Shown: positions 9,528 through 18,894, counted from the first letter of the stretch. The stretch is 64,000 nucleotides of DNA from an uncultured Lachnospiraceae bacterium (GCA_900539715.1 UQDA01000004.1:62001-126000); one strand, 5' to 3'. The notes: a model not told the origin generated them from the letters alone. Made by a program: numbers and translations.

Positions 9528-11033
9528 TCAGCGCAGGCGCAGGCTCACCACGCTGCACGCAGGTATTGTAAAGGATGCACCGCGCTCCGTCAGCATCACG
9601 CCGTCAAAGTCCTCTTCTTTCACCACATCCGGCTCCTCAAAGGTGTTTTTTGCATGCATTTCGTTCGTCAGTATCCTTGCCTCCGCGCTTTCCGGCTTTT
9701 TCTCCATAAATATCAAATCCACCGGATAGCTCTTTTCCACAGACATGTTCGCGATCGTCACGATAACGGTCCCGTCCTCCTGCATGGAAACCGATTCCTG
9801 CAGGGCAGGCACGCTGCTCTCTCCCGCTCCTGCCGTTTCCGTTCCGGCAAGCTCACTGTCCAAAAGCTGTGCGCCCTGATGATGTCTGTACATATGGAAT
9901 ACATGATAAGTAGGCGTCAGTATCATCTTGTCGCCCTCTGTCAGCACTACAGACTGGAGCACGTTTACCATCTGAGCGATGCACGCCAGCTTCACGCGAT
10001 CACAGTGCCTGTTGAAAATGTTCAGACTCACCGCCGCAACCAGCGCGTCGCGCATCGTACTCTGCTGATATAAAAATCCCGGATTCGTCCCCGGCTCCAC
10101 ATCAAACCAGCATCCCCATTCATCCACCATCAGACCTATCTTCTTTTCCGGGTCAAACTCGTCCATGATACGGCTGTGCATATTGATGAGCTCCTCGATA
10201 TAGAGTGCCTTTTCCATCGTAAGGTACCATGTCTTTTCATCAAAATCCGTAGCGCTTCCCTTTTTGTCCCATCCGCCCGGATGTACATAATAATGAAGGG
10301 AGAGTCCGTCCATAAACCCGTGCGCCGACGGATTATTCGGGCTTGCATAACAGGTATCCAGCACCTTTTTCGTCCAGTTGGTATCGTCCACATTCGGCCC
10401 GCCGCAGATTTTTTGGATGGGAGCCGCCGAATCATAATGGCGTACATAGGTCTGATAACGACGGTACAGGTTCGCATAATATTCGGGCGTCATATTGCCG
10501 CCGCATCCCCAGTTTTCATTTCCGACGCCGAAATAATCCACCTTCCACGGCTTTTCATGACCGTTTTCCTTCCGCAGCTGAGCCATCGGGGAAACGCCGT
10601 CAAAGGTCATATATTCCACCCATTCGGACATCTCCTGCACCGTGCCGCTCCCCACATTTCCGTTGACATAGGTCTTGCAGCCGAGCTGCTCGCACAGCTC
10701 AAAAAATTCATGTGTGCCAAAGCTGTTGTCTTCTACCACGCCGCCCCAATGGGTATTTATCATGCGCTTTCTCGTCTCTTTCGGGCCGATGCCGTCTTTC
10801 CAGTGATACTCGTCCGCAAAACAGCCGCCGGGCCAGCGCAGTACCGGTATCTGCATCTCTTTGAGCGCCTCGACCACGTCCGTCCTCATACCGTTCTTAT
10901 TCGGGATGCCCGAATCCTCTTTCACATACAGACCTTCATAGATACATCTCCCCAGATGCTCGGAAAAATGCCCGTAGATTTCCGGCTCTATCCTGCCCTT
11001 TTTCTTCTTTTCATTGATATAAAGTGTCGCCAT
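9528..11033 (-). CDS. abfA: Alpha-L-arabinofuranosidase, GH51
   Basis: Releases terminal alpha-L-arabinofuranosyl residues from arabinan or arabinoxylan oligosaccharides. The 501-residue length is standard for GH51. The acid/base Glu173 is in GVGNENWGCGG and the nucleophile Glu305 in MVDEWGCWF; RWPGGCFADEYHW (about 66-78) is another signature. No signal peptide, so it acts on imported oligosaccharides. Lies 32 bases after araD, linking hydrolysis with arabinose catabolism in one transcript. Confidence 0.95.
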   Translation of the reverse strand: MATLYINEKKKKGRIEPEIYGHFSEHLGRCIYEGLYVKEDSGIPNKNGMRTDVVEALKEMQIPVLRWPGGCFADEYHWKDGIGPKETRKRMINTHWGGVVEDNSFGTHEFFELCEQLGCKTYVNGNVGSGTVQEMSEWVEYMTFDGVSPMAQLRKENGHEKPWKVDYFGVGNENWGCGGNMTPEYYANLYRRYQTYVRHYDSAAPIQKICGGPNVDDTNWTKKVLDTCYASPNNPSAHGFMDGLSLHYYVHPGGWDKKGSATDFDEKTWYLTMEKALYIEELINMHSRIMDEFDPEKKIGLMVDEWGCWFDVEPGTNPGFLYQQSTMRDALVAAVSLNIFNRHCDRVKLACIAQMVNVLQSVVLTEGDKMILTPTYHVFHMYRHHQGAQLLDSELAGTETAGAGESSVPALQESVSMQEDGTVIVTIANMSVEKSYPVDLIFMEKKPESAEARILTNEMHAKNTFEEPDVVKEEDFDGVMLTERGASFTIPACSVVSLRLR

Positions 11034-11065
11034 TGCCTGTAACCTCCCTGAAACCCTCTCTGTCT

Positions 11066-11767
11066 TTATCTGTTCTCCTGCCCGTAATAGGCGTTCGCCC
11101 CGTGCTTGCGGTAATAATGCTTATCCTGCAGCGCCTGCGGAGCCGCTTCCACCTTTGGATTTATCAGCTCTGTGCGGTATGCCATTTTTGCAACCTCTTC
11201 CAAAACGACCGCATTGTGTACCGCTTCCTTCGCGTCCTTTCCCCATGCGAAGGGGCCGTGGTTTTTGCATAATACCGCCGGCACAGCCATCGGGTCCTTC
11301 TGAAGCCGTGCAAATTCGTTCACGATCAGATGCCCTGTATTTTCTTCATAGGCGTCTTCTATCTCCTCTGCCGTCAGACAGCGCAGACACGGGATCTCCC
11401 CGTAAATATAATCCGCATGGGTTGTGCCGTAGCACGGGATGCTCCTGCCCGCCTGAGCCCAGCTCGTCGCATAAGAAGAATGGGTATGTACGATACCGCC
11501 TATCTCAGGAAACGCCTTATACAGCTCGATATGAGTAGCCGTATCCGAAGAGGGCTTATAGCTGCCTTCTATTTTATTTCCCTCCAAATCCATCACGACC
11601 ATATCCTCCGGCGTGAGCTTGTCATAATCCACTCCACTGGGCTTGATGACAAAAAGTCCCGACTCCCTGTCTATCCCGCTCACGTTTCCCCATGTAAAAG
11701 TCACGAGGCCATGCCTGGGCAGCTCCATATTCGCCTCATAAACTTTCTTTTTCAGTGCTTCCAGCAT
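11066..11767 (-). CDS. araD: L-ribulose-5-phosphate 4-epimerase
   Basis: Converts L-ribulose 5-phosphate to D-xylulose 5-phosphate, the last dedicated arabinose step. 233 residues, class II aldolase/epimerase fold. Zinc ligands are visible as His94 and His96 in VHTHSSYA and His170 in CKNHGPFAWG; GNVSGID (27-33) and the phosphate-binding KPSSDTATH (71-79) are also present. Preceded by GGAGGG. It sits between araB and abfA. Confidence 0.95.
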   Translation of the reverse strand: MLEALKKKVYEANMELPRHGLVTFTWGNVSGIDRESGLFVIKPSGVDYDKLTPEDMVVMDLEGNKIEGSYKPSSDTATHIELYKAFPEIGGIVHTHSSYATSWAQAGRSIPCYGTTHADYIYGEIPCLRCLTAEEIEDAYEENTGHLIVNEFARLQKDPMAVPAVLCKNHGPFAWGKDAKEAVHNAVVLEEVAKMAYRTELINPKVEAAPQALQDKHYYRKHGANAYYGQENR

Positions 11768-11782
11768 CTTTTTATCCCTCCG

Positions 11783-13384
11783 CTATCTCAGCGCTTCCAC
11801 CGCCGCCTTCTGCGCGGCAAGACACGCCGTATATTTTTTCGTGTATGCATCGAATCCTGCCACGTCTTCGCTGTCCGGCTCCATCGTTTCCGCCTTCATC
11901 CCGGCAAACACCTCTTTTTCCAGATATTCGTCAAGACTCTGCCCTTTTGTTCCGTTCTTCATATACGCCGCCAGGAGCGCGATGCCCCAGGCGCCGCCCT
12001 CGCCCGCCGTCTCCATGACGGAAATAGGCGCGTTCATCGCCGCCGCCAGAATACTCTGCCCGACTCCCTTTGTCTTGAACAGACCGCCGTGTCCGGTAAT
12101 GGACTCAATTTTCACATCTTCTTTTTTCAGTAGGATGTCCAGACCTATTTTCAAGGATGCAAGAGAAGCGTAAAGATGCGTCCTCATAAAATTTGCCAGA
12201 CTCATATGGCTGTCCGGATAGCGCACAAACATCGGTCTGCCCTCTTCCAGTCCTGTCACGGGTTCCCCTGAAAAATAGTTATATGCGATCAGGCCGCCGC
12301 AGTCCTTCTCTCCTTCCAGCGCCTTGTTGTAAAGCACGGAAAACAGGCGGTTCATATCCACATCCACGCCGAAGCTCTCCGCAAATTCTTTAAACAGATT
12401 TACCCATGCGTTCAGATCTGACGTGCAGTTGTTGCAATGTACCATTGCCACCGGGTCTCCTGCCGGCGTCGTCACCATATCTATTTCCGAATATCTTGCG
12501 GAGAGTGCCTTTTCCAGTACGATCATCGCAAATACGCTCGTCCCTGCGGAAACATTTCCTGTACGCTGTGCCACGCTCTTTGTCGCGACCATTCCCGTTC
12601 CCGCGTCTCCCTCGGGAGGACACAGCGGGATACCCGCCTGAAGCTTTCCTGATACGTCCAGAAGTCTTGCGCCCTCTTCAGTCAGCGTACCGGCACTCTG
12701 ACCTGCCGTGAGCACCTTCGGCAGGATATCGCGTATTTTCCATTCAAATCCCTTTTCAGCGACCAGACCGTCAAATTTATCCAGCATCGCTGCATCATAG
12801 TCCATCTTTTCGGAATCGATAGGAAACATTCCTGACGCTTCTCCGATTCCTGCCGTCCTCTTTCCTGTCAGCTTCCACTGGATGTAGCATGCCAGCGTGC
12901 TCAGATAATCTATCTTCGCCACATGCTCTTCTCCATTCAAAACAGCCTGATACAGATGGGCGATGCTCCAGCGCTGGGGCACATTAAAGTCAAATGTCTC
13001 CGACAAAATCTCCGCCGCTTGTGCCGTTATCGTATTTCTCCACGTCCGAAACGGCACGAGCAGATTTCCTTCCCTGTCAAACGCCATGTAACCGTGCATC
13101 ATGCCTGAAAATCCGATGGCGGAAAGCATTGTCAGCTCCGTCCCATACTTTTCCTTCACATCTGCCGCAAGCTTTGCATAGCAGTCCTGCAAGCCGCTCC
13201 ATATATCGTCCAGAGTATACGTCCAGATACCGTTCTCCAGACGGTTTTCCCATTCGTGGTCGCCGGACGCCACCGGAGTATGGGTCTCGTCTATCAGGAC
13301 CGCCTTGATACGCGTAGAACCAAACTCTATCCCTAATACCGCCCTGCCGTTTTTGATACAGTCAATAATCCTTTCCTGAACCAT
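11783..13384 (-). CDS. araB: Ribulokinase, FGGY family
   Basis: Phosphorylates L-ribulose with ATP. The N-terminal FGGY phosphate-binding loop is LGIEFGSTRIKAVLID and the C-terminal part has SITGHGGLFKTKGVGQ. It belongs to the AraB form common in Clostridia rather than the enterobacterial one. A frame runs up to 13477 but would overlap araA; the run GGAGGAAATGATG puts a Shine-Dalgarno five bases before ATG 13384, giving 533 residues. ATG 13387 is the alternative. Lies between araA and araD. Confidence 0.93.
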   Translation of the reverse strand: MVQERIIDCIKNGRAVLGIEFGSTRIKAVLIDETHTPVASGDHEWENRLENGIWTYTLDDIWSGLQDCYAKLAADVKEKYGTELTMLSAIGFSGMMHGYMAFDREGNLLVPFRTWRNTITAQAAEILSETFDFNVPQRWSIAHLYQAVLNGEEHVAKIDYLSTLACYIQWKLTGKRTAGIGEASGMFPIDSEKMDYDAAMLDKFDGLVAEKGFEWKIRDILPKVLTAGQSAGTLTEEGARLLDVSGKLQAGIPLCPPEGDAGTGMVATKSVAQRTGNVSAGTSVFAMIVLEKALSARYSEIDMVTTPAGDPVAMVHCNNCTSDLNAWVNLFKEFAESFGVDVDMNRLFSVLYNKALEGEKDCGGLIAYNYFSGEPVTGLEEGRPMFVRYPDSHMSLANFMRTHLYASLASLKIGLDILLKKEDVKIESITGHGGLFKTKGVGQSILAAAMNAPISVMETAGEGGAWGIALLAAYMKNGTKGQSLDEYLEKEVFAGMKAETMEPDSEDVAGFDAYTKKYTACLAAQKAAVEALR

Positions 13385-13442
13385 CATTTCCTCCATTTCT
13401 GTTGCTCTAATCCTTTTCCTTCCGCGCCTGCCAGCGTCCGTC

Positions 13443-14930
13443 TCAACGGAATGCCGCCGCGTTCCACCGCATTTCATTTTTCAGACTGCGTATCGTCGTG
13501 TCATTATCTATCACGACGGTCTCGATGCCCATCGCATCTGCCCAGTCGACCATCTGCTCCGTCGTCAAATCATAGGAGAACGCCGTATGATGCGCGCCTC
13601 CCGCCAATATCCAGCTTTCCGCGCCTACCGTCAGGTTCGGTCTGGGTGTCCAGAAATTCGTCGCCACCGGAAGCTTCGGCATCGGTTTTTCCGCTTTTTT
13701 GCAGTCTACCTCATTGATGATCAGGCGGAAGCGGTTTCCAAGGTCGATAAGCGATGTGGCGATTCCCGCTCCTTCTTTTGAAGTAAATACAAGCCTTGCC
13801 GGGTCTTCCCGATTTCCCATAGACAAAGGACATACCTTGATGCCGATAGGGCCGTCCGCGATGGTCGGGCATACCTCCAGCATGTGCGCCTGCAGTATCC
13901 CCTCTTTTCCGGGAACAAGATTATATGTATAGTCCTCCAGGAAAGAAGTTCCCTTCGCATCCTTTACGCCCTCGGTCATTATCTTCATCAGGCGTACCAT
14001 CGCCGCCGTTTTCCAGTCGCCTTCCGCGCCGAAGCCATATCCCTTTTCCATCAGACGCTGGATTGCAAGTCCCGGAAGCTGCTTTAAGGAACCGAGGTCG
14101 CCAAAATGCGTCACGATCGCCTGATAATCTTTTTCCTGCAAAAATCTTTCAAAGCCTATCTCTATGCCCGCCTGGACAGCCACATGACGGCGGAACTCTT
14201 CTACATCCCTGCCCTCGTCGATGATATCGTATTTATCATAGTATTCTTCCACCAGAGCATCGATATCGCCCTGCTTTACATCATTTACATAATCTGCTAT
14301 TTCGTTGACCGGATAGGCATCTATCTCCCAGCCAAACCTCATCTGCGCTTCTACCTTGTCGCCTTCCGTCACGGCGACATTTCTCATATTGTCCGCCACT
14401 CTTACAACGCGGATATGGCTGGATTCCATGATGCCGACGGCCGTTCTCATCCAGTCACCAAGACGCTTTATCACCTTTTCATCATTCCAGTGACCCATGA
14501 TGACCTTGCGCTCGATACCCATGCGGGTCACGATATGCCCGTATTCCCGGTCGCCGTGAGCAGACTGGTTCTCATTCATGAAATCCATGTCGATCGTATC
14601 ATAGGGAATTTCCTGATTGAACTGCGTATGCAGATGGCAGAGCGGCTTGCGGTATTCCTGAAGTCCCAAAATCCATGACTTTGCCGGCGAAAACGTATGC
14701 ATCCATGTGATCACGCCCGCGCACTCCTCATCCGCATTCGCCTCATTGAATAAACGGCGTATCACCTCGTTTGTGATGAGTGTCGGCTTCCACACTACTT
14801 CATAGGGAAGCAGCCCTGATCTGTTCAGCTCCTCCACGATGATGCGGGAATGCTGCGCCACCTTTTCAAGACACTCGTCCCCGTACAAGTCCTGTGAACC
14901 GGTAGCAAACCAGAATTTATAATTTTTCAT
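13443..14930 (-). CDS. araA: L-arabinose isomerase
   Basis: Isomerises L-arabinose to L-ribulose; about 495 residues, the usual length. Motifs include the N-terminal WFATGSQDLYG, the Mn-binding region GFGAEGDWK, TSFLEDYTY, AHMLEVCP and GGAHHTAFS, which hold the expected two Glu and two His ligands. The frame is open to 15170, but ATG 14930 gives the family start and follows GAAAGGGG. It is the first gene of araA-araB-araD-abfA-DUF6171, behind a good promoter at 15006-15034. Confidence 0.96.
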   Translation of the reverse strand: MKNYKFWFATGSQDLYGDECLEKVAQHSRIIVEELNRSGLLPYEVVWKPTLITNEVIRRLFNEANADEECAGVITWMHTFSPAKSWILGLQEYRKPLCHLHTQFNQEIPYDTIDMDFMNENQSAHGDREYGHIVTRMGIERKVIMGHWNDEKVIKRLGDWMRTAVGIMESSHIRVVRVADNMRNVAVTEGDKVEAQMRFGWEIDAYPVNEIADYVNDVKQGDIDALVEEYYDKYDIIDEGRDVEEFRRHVAVQAGIEIGFERFLQEKDYQAIVTHFGDLGSLKQLPGLAIQRLMEKGYGFGAEGDWKTAAMVRLMKIMTEGVKDAKGTSFLEDYTYNLVPGKEGILQAHMLEVCPTIADGPIGIKVCPLSMGNREDPARLVFTSKEGAGIATSLIDLGNRFRLIINEVDCKKAEKPMPKLPVATNFWTPRPNLTVGAESWILAGGAHHTAFSYDLTTEQMVDWADAMGIETVVIDNDTTIRSLKNEMRWNAAAFR

Positions 14931-14950
14931 AAAAAGTAACCCCTTTCTCC

Positions 14951-14988
14951 CCAAAGCTTTATCTCTTTGGATAAATGCCTGTTTTATC
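14951..14988. promoter_or_regulatory. Two inverted repeats in the araA leader
   Basis: CCAAAG/CTTTGG (14951-14956 and 14965-14970) and GATAAA/TTTATC (14970-14975 and 14983-14988) lie between the araA transcription start and its ribosome binding site. They could be a regulator operator or leader RNA hairpins. No known AraR consensus was recognised. Confidence 0.3.
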
Positions 14989-15005
14989 AGCATTTTCTTA
15001 AATTT

Positions 15006-15034
15006 ATAGTAGAATATCAGCCTACGTTTGTCAA
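15006..15034 (-). promoter_or_regulatory. Sigma-A-type promoter of the arabinose operon
   Basis: A consensus TTGACA (15029-15034), 17-base spacer and TACTAT (15006-15011) on the minus strand, with a leader of about 70 bases before araA. The surrounding 14931-15204 is AT-rich and holds no gene. Confidence 0.7.
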
Positions 15035-15204
15035 TATATATGTAAAGTATTTCTTTTTTTTCTAAAATATTTTGAAGCGGCCCGGATTTTTCCAGACCGC
15101 TCCATAAAAGTTTCGCTATATCATCCCATAGCACCTGTGACAGTCGGAAGAATGAACTATTATTCATCATAGCAGAAAAATATGACTGCTTCGTAACAAA
15201 AATA

Positions 15205-15231
15205 CGGGAGAGAACACACAGTTCTCTCCCG
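15205..15231. terminator. Bidirectional terminator downstream of degV
   Basis: A perfect 11-bp stem CGGGAGAGAAC (15205-15215) / GTTCTCTCCCG (15221-15231) with a 5-base loop. T-rich tracts flank both sides, so on the minus strand it ends degV and shields araA. Confidence 0.85.
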
Positions 15232-15263
15232 CCTTTTTGTCTGTTATTATTTTGCCGACGCTC

Positions 15264-16103
15264 TCAGATTGCCACGATAACGCCGCCGTCATTGGCATAC
15301 ATGGTGCTGACGCCCGCCGTATCCATGATGAGTACATCCTTTACCCGTATCCTGTCCGTTATCATCCTGCAGATGCGCTCTGCCCGATCACTGTTATTGC
15401 AATGCGATATCATCAGGACCTTCTTCTCCGGCTCAGCCGTATTTTTCACGACCGTCTCCGCCAGCTTCTGCAACGCCTTCTTGATGCCTATTCCCTGACC
15501 TATTTGCTCAATCGTACCTTCCCTCGTCCCCGCCATCACAGGCTTGATGCTCAGTGTGGATGCGACCAGAGCCTTTACGCCGGTAAGCCTGCCGTTTTTA
15601 CGGAGCGTCTCCAGATTATCGAGCACAAAATAAGTCCCCATCCCCCTGCGGAACTCCTCGAGCAGTACAACGACTGCTTCAAACGCAAGCCCCTGCTCCT
15701 CCAGTTCCATCGCCTTTAATGCGAGCTGTGTCTCGCCGCAGGACGCTGAACAGGAATCCAGCACATATATGTTCTTCTCACCATGTGTCTCTTCATACAG
15801 TGTTTTTCCAAGCATTGCACTGTTGTAGCTGCCGCTTAAGTTTGCAGACAGCGTGATAACATAGACATTCTCCGCCTCCGTCTCATAAGCGTTCATATAA
15901 CGCTCCGGAGAAGGGCATGAAGACCGGGGACATTCGGGGCACTGAGCCACCTTTTTCAAAAAATCATGCTGATCAAATGTCTCGTCGTCCCATATCCGCT
16001 CTTCTCCCACCTCGAGCCCCAGCGGTACGATTTCAAAACGAGGGTCTTTTTTTAAGTATTCCGGCAATTCACAGCAGCTGTCCACAACAATTTTATAACT
16101 CAT
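15264..16103 (-). CDS. DegV family fatty-acid-binding protein
   Basis: About 279 residues. DegV/FakB proteins bind a fatty acid and in some species present it to the FakA kinase. The N-terminal SYKIVVDSCCELP matches the family's start (IVTDSxxDLP), and TLSANLSGSYNSA is the central ligand-binding segment; SHCNNSDRA is near the C-terminus. Start ATG 16103 follows GGAGG; the frame's upstream extension to 16163 lacks support. Single gene with its own promoter and terminator; no fakA is nearby. Confidence 0.9.
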   Translation of the reverse strand: MSYKIVVDSCCELPEYLKKDPRFEIVPLGLEVGEERIWDDETFDQHDFLKKVAQCPECPRSSCPSPERYMNAYETEAENVYVITLSANLSGSYNSAMLGKTLYEETHGEKNIYVLDSCSASCGETQLALKAMELEEQGLAFEAVVVLLEEFRRGMGTYFVLDNLETLRKNGRLTGVKALVASTLSIKPVMAGTREGTIEQIGQGIGIKKALQKLAETVVKNTAEPEKKVLMISHCNNSDRAERICRMITDRIRVKDVLIMDTAGVSTMYANDGGVIVAI

Positions 16104-16153
16104 GAAGGTCCTCCAGATTTCACCACATTTCGATCTAGTTTTCATTACTACAT

Positions 16154-16183
16154 ATAATAGCATGCTTTATCCGCTATTGTAAA
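16154..16183 (-). promoter_or_regulatory. Promoter of degV
   Basis: TTTACA (16178-16183), 18-base spacer, TATTAT (16154-16159) on the minus strand. Its -35 lies only six bases from the -35 of the divergent promoter at 16190-16217. Confidence 0.5.
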
Positions 16184-16189
16184 GACTAT

Positions 16190-16217
16190 TTGCTATTTTC
16201 CTCTAATCTGGTATACT
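16190..16217 (+). promoter_or_regulatory. Promoter of the DUF5721-like gene
   Basis: TTGCTA (16190-16195), 16-base spacer, TATACT (16212-16217), about 40 bases upstream of the start codon. Confidence 0.5.
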
Positions 16218-16255
16218 GAAATATGTTGCAGACCACTTTTACATAAGGAGATGAC

Positions 16256-16747
16256 ATGACTGCTTTTCATATCACCGAACTGAAAAAATTCATGGCGGGC
16301 TTTCTCGCCGGAGACTGCTTTGATTCCTTTTTGCTGGAAGAGGCTTTTGTCGAAACAGCCGTCACCTATCATATAGACGGACACGTAAACGCCGCCTTTT
16401 TTGCACAGGATGGGGAGGATGGCTGCCCCGGCAGCTTCATCCCGTGGAAGACTGTGCGCTCTGTCGCCTTTGATATGATAAAGGGCAGACGCACCCCGTC
16501 CCGTTTCAAATTCGTCCTGCATCTGATGCCTGAATACATCCCCGGCGTCATGAAGGGCGCAGACCCTTCCCTTTTGCCGGAGCAGGTCAGCGCGCTCGTG
16601 CTCACAGTCAGCTATGACGGCTCTTCCATCCGTCTCGTGACAGGCACAGCCTTTTCCTCCTTTGTCATGGACAAAACGCTGGACGCGCAGTGGGACAAAA
16701 CGATGCGGCACTTTCTGTCCAAAAAAGACATCGCATATACCGAATGA
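16256..16747 (+). CDS. Conserved hypothetical protein, DUF5721-like
   Basis: 163 residues, cytoplasmic, no membrane segment or signal peptide. It resembles the DUF5721 family of Clostridia (from memory: similar length and an N-terminal ITELKKFMAGFLAGDCFDSFLL-like pattern). No catalytic motif could be recognised. The start at 16256 follows AAGGAG. It runs convergently towards spoVAE with nine bases between the stops. Confidence 0.7.
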   Translation: MTAFHITELKKFMAGFLAGDCFDSFLLEEAFVETAVTYHIDGHVNAAFFAQDGEDGCPGSFIPWKTVRSVAFDMIKGRRTPSRFKFVLHLMPEYIPGVMKGADPSLLPEQVSALVLTVSYDGSSIRLVTGTAFSSFVMDKTLDAQWDKTMRHFLSKKDIAYTE

Positions 16748-16756
16748 CCCTATCCC

Positions 16757-17113
16757 TTATTTTTTCATCTTGGGATTAAAAACCAGGCTCGCCAGATACC
16801 CGAATATCAGCGCCGCGCTTGTTCCGACCGCCCCCGCTTTCAGACCGCCTGCAAACAGTCCCATAAAGCCCTGTTCATCTACCGCCTCTTTTACCCCTTT
16901 CATCAGTACGTTTCCAAAGCCTAAGAGCGGAACTCCCGCCCCTGCCCCGGCATACTCCTGAAAAGGCTCATACAGCCCCAAAAAACTCAATGCAGCTCCG
17001 CTGCACACCAGCAATACCATAATTCTCCCGGGCATCAGCTTCGTCTTTTCCATAAGGATTTGTACAAGCGCACATATCAGCCCGCCCACCCAGAATGCAT
17101 TTACATAATCCAT
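16757..17113 (-). CDS. spoVAE: Stage V sporulation protein AE
   Basis: Small integral membrane protein of the SpoVA dipicolinic-acid channel of spores, 118 residues with several hydrophobic helices. Recognisable segments are FWVGGLICALVQILM, a glycine-rich GAGAGVPLLGFGN and GLKAGAVGTSAALIFGYLAS. GTG 17116 is possible, but ATG 17113 has better spacing from AGGAGGG. Normally spoVAC, spoVAD and spoVAE are adjacent; here spoVAE stands alone behind a sigma-G-like promoter, while spoVAD is 15 kb away at 32139. Confidence 0.9.
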   Translation of the reverse strand: MDYVNAFWVGGLICALVQILMEKTKLMPGRIMVLLVCSGAALSFLGLYEPFQEYAGAGAGVPLLGFGNVLMKGVKEAVDEQGFMGLFAGGLKAGAVGTSAALIFGYLASLVFNPKMKK

Positions 17114-17144
17114 CACGTTCCCTCCTGTTCGAAATGCTCTCTGT

Positions 17145-17173
17145 TAGGATGCCTCCTGTGCGCTGTTTTATAC
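17145..17173 (-). promoter_or_regulatory. Sigma-G/sigma-F-like forespore promoter of spoVAE
   Basis: On the minus strand GTATA (17169-17173), 17-base spacer and CATCCTA (17145-17151) match the published sigma-G pattern (GHATR, 17-18 bases, CATNNTA). It fills the 78-base gap between the DUF3810-like gene and spoVAE. Confidence 0.6.
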
Positions 17174-17191
17174 CCCACACCGCAATACGGC

Positions 17192-18340
17192 TTACTGTCC
17201 GAAAACCTCCGCGTCTACTGTCGTAAGCATATCCCCGTATAAGATACCGTCATAATAGTCCAAAAGGAGCTTCACCACCCCTCCGTAAACATCCATTCCT
17301 TCCTTTACCCCGTTTATCTTTAAAGATGCCGTTGTCGCTGCCCTCGATACCTTTCTGGCAGTCTGAGTGCTCACCACCGCCTTTTGTTCCACCTCCTGCC
17401 ATGCCTGCTTTGTCAAAAACACATTATCCCGATATACAAGCTCCGATATCTGAGGATGCTTTCCATATTCTTTTTTATTATTTCCAATGGATTTTTTAAA
17501 TTCCCGCTCCACATAGTCTATCACCCCGAGATAGCCGCTGTAGCGGAACATTTCATCGTCAGAGCTGACACATGCCAGATACCCTATCAGATTCGCTTCG
17601 TCCTCCTGGATAAAGCCTTTTAGATGGGCGAATTCATGACAGATCGTGTTCGGTTTATTTGCCACATACATCGTTTCGTTATAATTCGCTTCCATGGAAA
17701 ACGGGAAATAATACCCCTTCATATACGTCTGACTCAAAAGTCCTGAAAAATAGATTTCCTTCGGCTCCGGGTAATATCCCTTCAGTCGCTCATATTCCTC
17801 CCCCATAGACCGCATCGCCTCCGCAGCCGTCTCATTCATATCCGCTTCATAGATAAGCCACCCCTCTTCATCCCTCGGGAGCCGTCCTGCCAGCTCGTTC
17901 GCATTTACAACGATATAATCTCTCAGCGCCGCCAGTTCTTTTTTGGAATATCCGTTCACCCGGACCGCCTCCATATACCTGTCCTCAAATGCGGCAGAAT
18001 GATATAAAAGAAAACAATTGCAAGTCATCACCCAGAAAAGTGCCAGACCTCCCCAGCAAAGCACACTCCTCATTCCTGCAAACAGACGCACCGACCAGCT
18101 TTTTTTCACAGTCAGGCGCAGCGCCGCAGACAGCACAAACAACGCTGCAAAGCACAGACCTGCCACGATCATCCATTCTCCCAGGCTGAACGGAAACAAC
18201 GACGTCACCCGGGAAGAGATGCTGCTCCATGCAGGAAATATCTTTTCCACATAAAAATCACAGAACCGACTGCTTTTCCACGCTGCTAAATTCAGCAAAA
18301 GCGCTGTACACATCAATGCCGCCCATATTTTCTTCTTCAT
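17192..18340 (-). CDS. DUF3810-like membrane protein with HExxH-type motif
   Basis: About 382 residues. Three hydrophobic segments occupy the first 120 residues (WAALMCTALLLNLAAW, WMIVAGLCFAALFVLSAALRL, VLCWGGLALFWVMTC), followed by a soluble domain with NTICHEFAHLKGFIQEDEANLI, where HEFAH plus the downstream Glu resembles a zinc metalloprotease site. The family is of unknown function. A TTG start at 18355 was rejected for ATG 18340, preceded by TGGGGGAC. Confidence 0.85.
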   Translation of the reverse strand: MKKKIWAALMCTALLLNLAAWKSSRFCDFYVEKIFPAWSSISSRVTSLFPFSLGEWMIVAGLCFAALFVLSAALRLTVKKSWSVRLFAGMRSVLCWGGLALFWVMTCNCFLLYHSAAFEDRYMEAVRVNGYSKKELAALRDYIVVNANELAGRLPRDEEGWLIYEADMNETAAEAMRSMGEEYERLKGYYPEPKEIYFSGLLSQTYMKGYYFPFSMEANYNETMYVANKPNTICHEFAHLKGFIQEDEANLIGYLACVSSDDEMFRYSGYLGVIDYVEREFKKSIGNNKKEYGKHPQISELVYRDNVFLTKQAWQEVEQKAVVSTQTARKVSRAATTASLKINGVKEGMDVYGGVVKLLLDYYDGILYGDMLTTVDAEVFGQ

Positions 18341-18459
18341 ACGCACGTCCCCCAATGGTGCTCAACGTCAACGGTTTCCATACTTTCAGTATATCCCCTT
18401 TTTAACGCCGCCCATTGAACAGACTGTTAATCTTTATGAACGTTCTGTAACCCCGGTAT

Positions 18460-18623
18460 CTATATCTTACGCCCCGACAGCTCATCCAGAGAACATTCCA
18501 GCGCCGCCGCTATCTGCCATACGCTTACAAACGACGGCCTTACTATCTTGCCGCCCAAAAGCTTCTTTACTGTTTCATAAGGAAGCTCCGCCTGATCCGC
18601 CAGCATCTTCTTCGACCAGTCCC
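18460..18623 (-). pseudogene. XRE-type helix-turn-helix regulator, probably 5'-truncated
   Basis: The frame encodes WSKKMLADQAELPYETVKK followed by SFVSVWQIAAALECSLDEL, the helices 2-5 of an XRE DNA-binding domain. Helix 1 and a credible start are missing: the only ATG behind a good ribosome binding site (AAAGGAG) is in another frame and leads to a stop after 17 codons. A 48-residue protein from ATG 18606 is the alternative. It lies just downstream of tRNA-Trp next to further gene relics. Confidence 0.5.
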
Positions 18624-18650
18624 GCCATCCTTTATCTCCTTTATGCGAAA

Positions 18651-18680
18651 CGGTCAGGGAATGTATATCTTCCCTGACCG
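18651..18680. terminator. Hairpin between tRNA-Trp and the XRE fragment
   Basis: A perfect 11-bp stem CGGTCAGGGAA (18651-18661) / TTCCCTGACCG (18670-18680) with an 8-base loop, followed on both sides by short TTTC/GAAA runs. It could be a weak terminator or a mobile palindrome; the U-tract is poor. Confidence 0.4.
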
Positions 18681-18823
18681 TTTCTGATGATAAGCAGCGC
18701 GCCCTGCGCTGTACGAGCCGTATTTGTTTTGAATATAAAAAGTATGCCCGGCACACATTCGTGTCATACGCAAACGCTGCCGTCAGGCAACTCCTGCCTT
18801 TCGCGCAAATGCGTATAAAAAAA

Positions 18824-18894
18824 CAGGGGCAGTAGGAATCGAACCCACATCGACGGTTTTGGAGACCGCTGTTCTACCTTTGAACTATGCCCCT
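18824..18894 (-). tRNA. tRNA-Trp (CCA anticodon)
   Basis: 71 bases folding as a complete cloverleaf: acceptor AGGGGCA/TGCCCCT with discriminator G, D arm GTTC/GAAC, anticodon loop CTCCAAA with anticodon CCA, and T arm GTGGG-TTCGAAT-CCTAC. The 3' CCA is not encoded; a run of seven Ts follows directly. A promoter lies at 18928-18957. Confidence 0.95.

Noticed and set aside
13385..13477. N-terminal extension of araB overlapping araA
   Set aside because: Reads as Arg-rich non-conserved sequence, and a good Shine-Dalgarno lies before ATG 13384.
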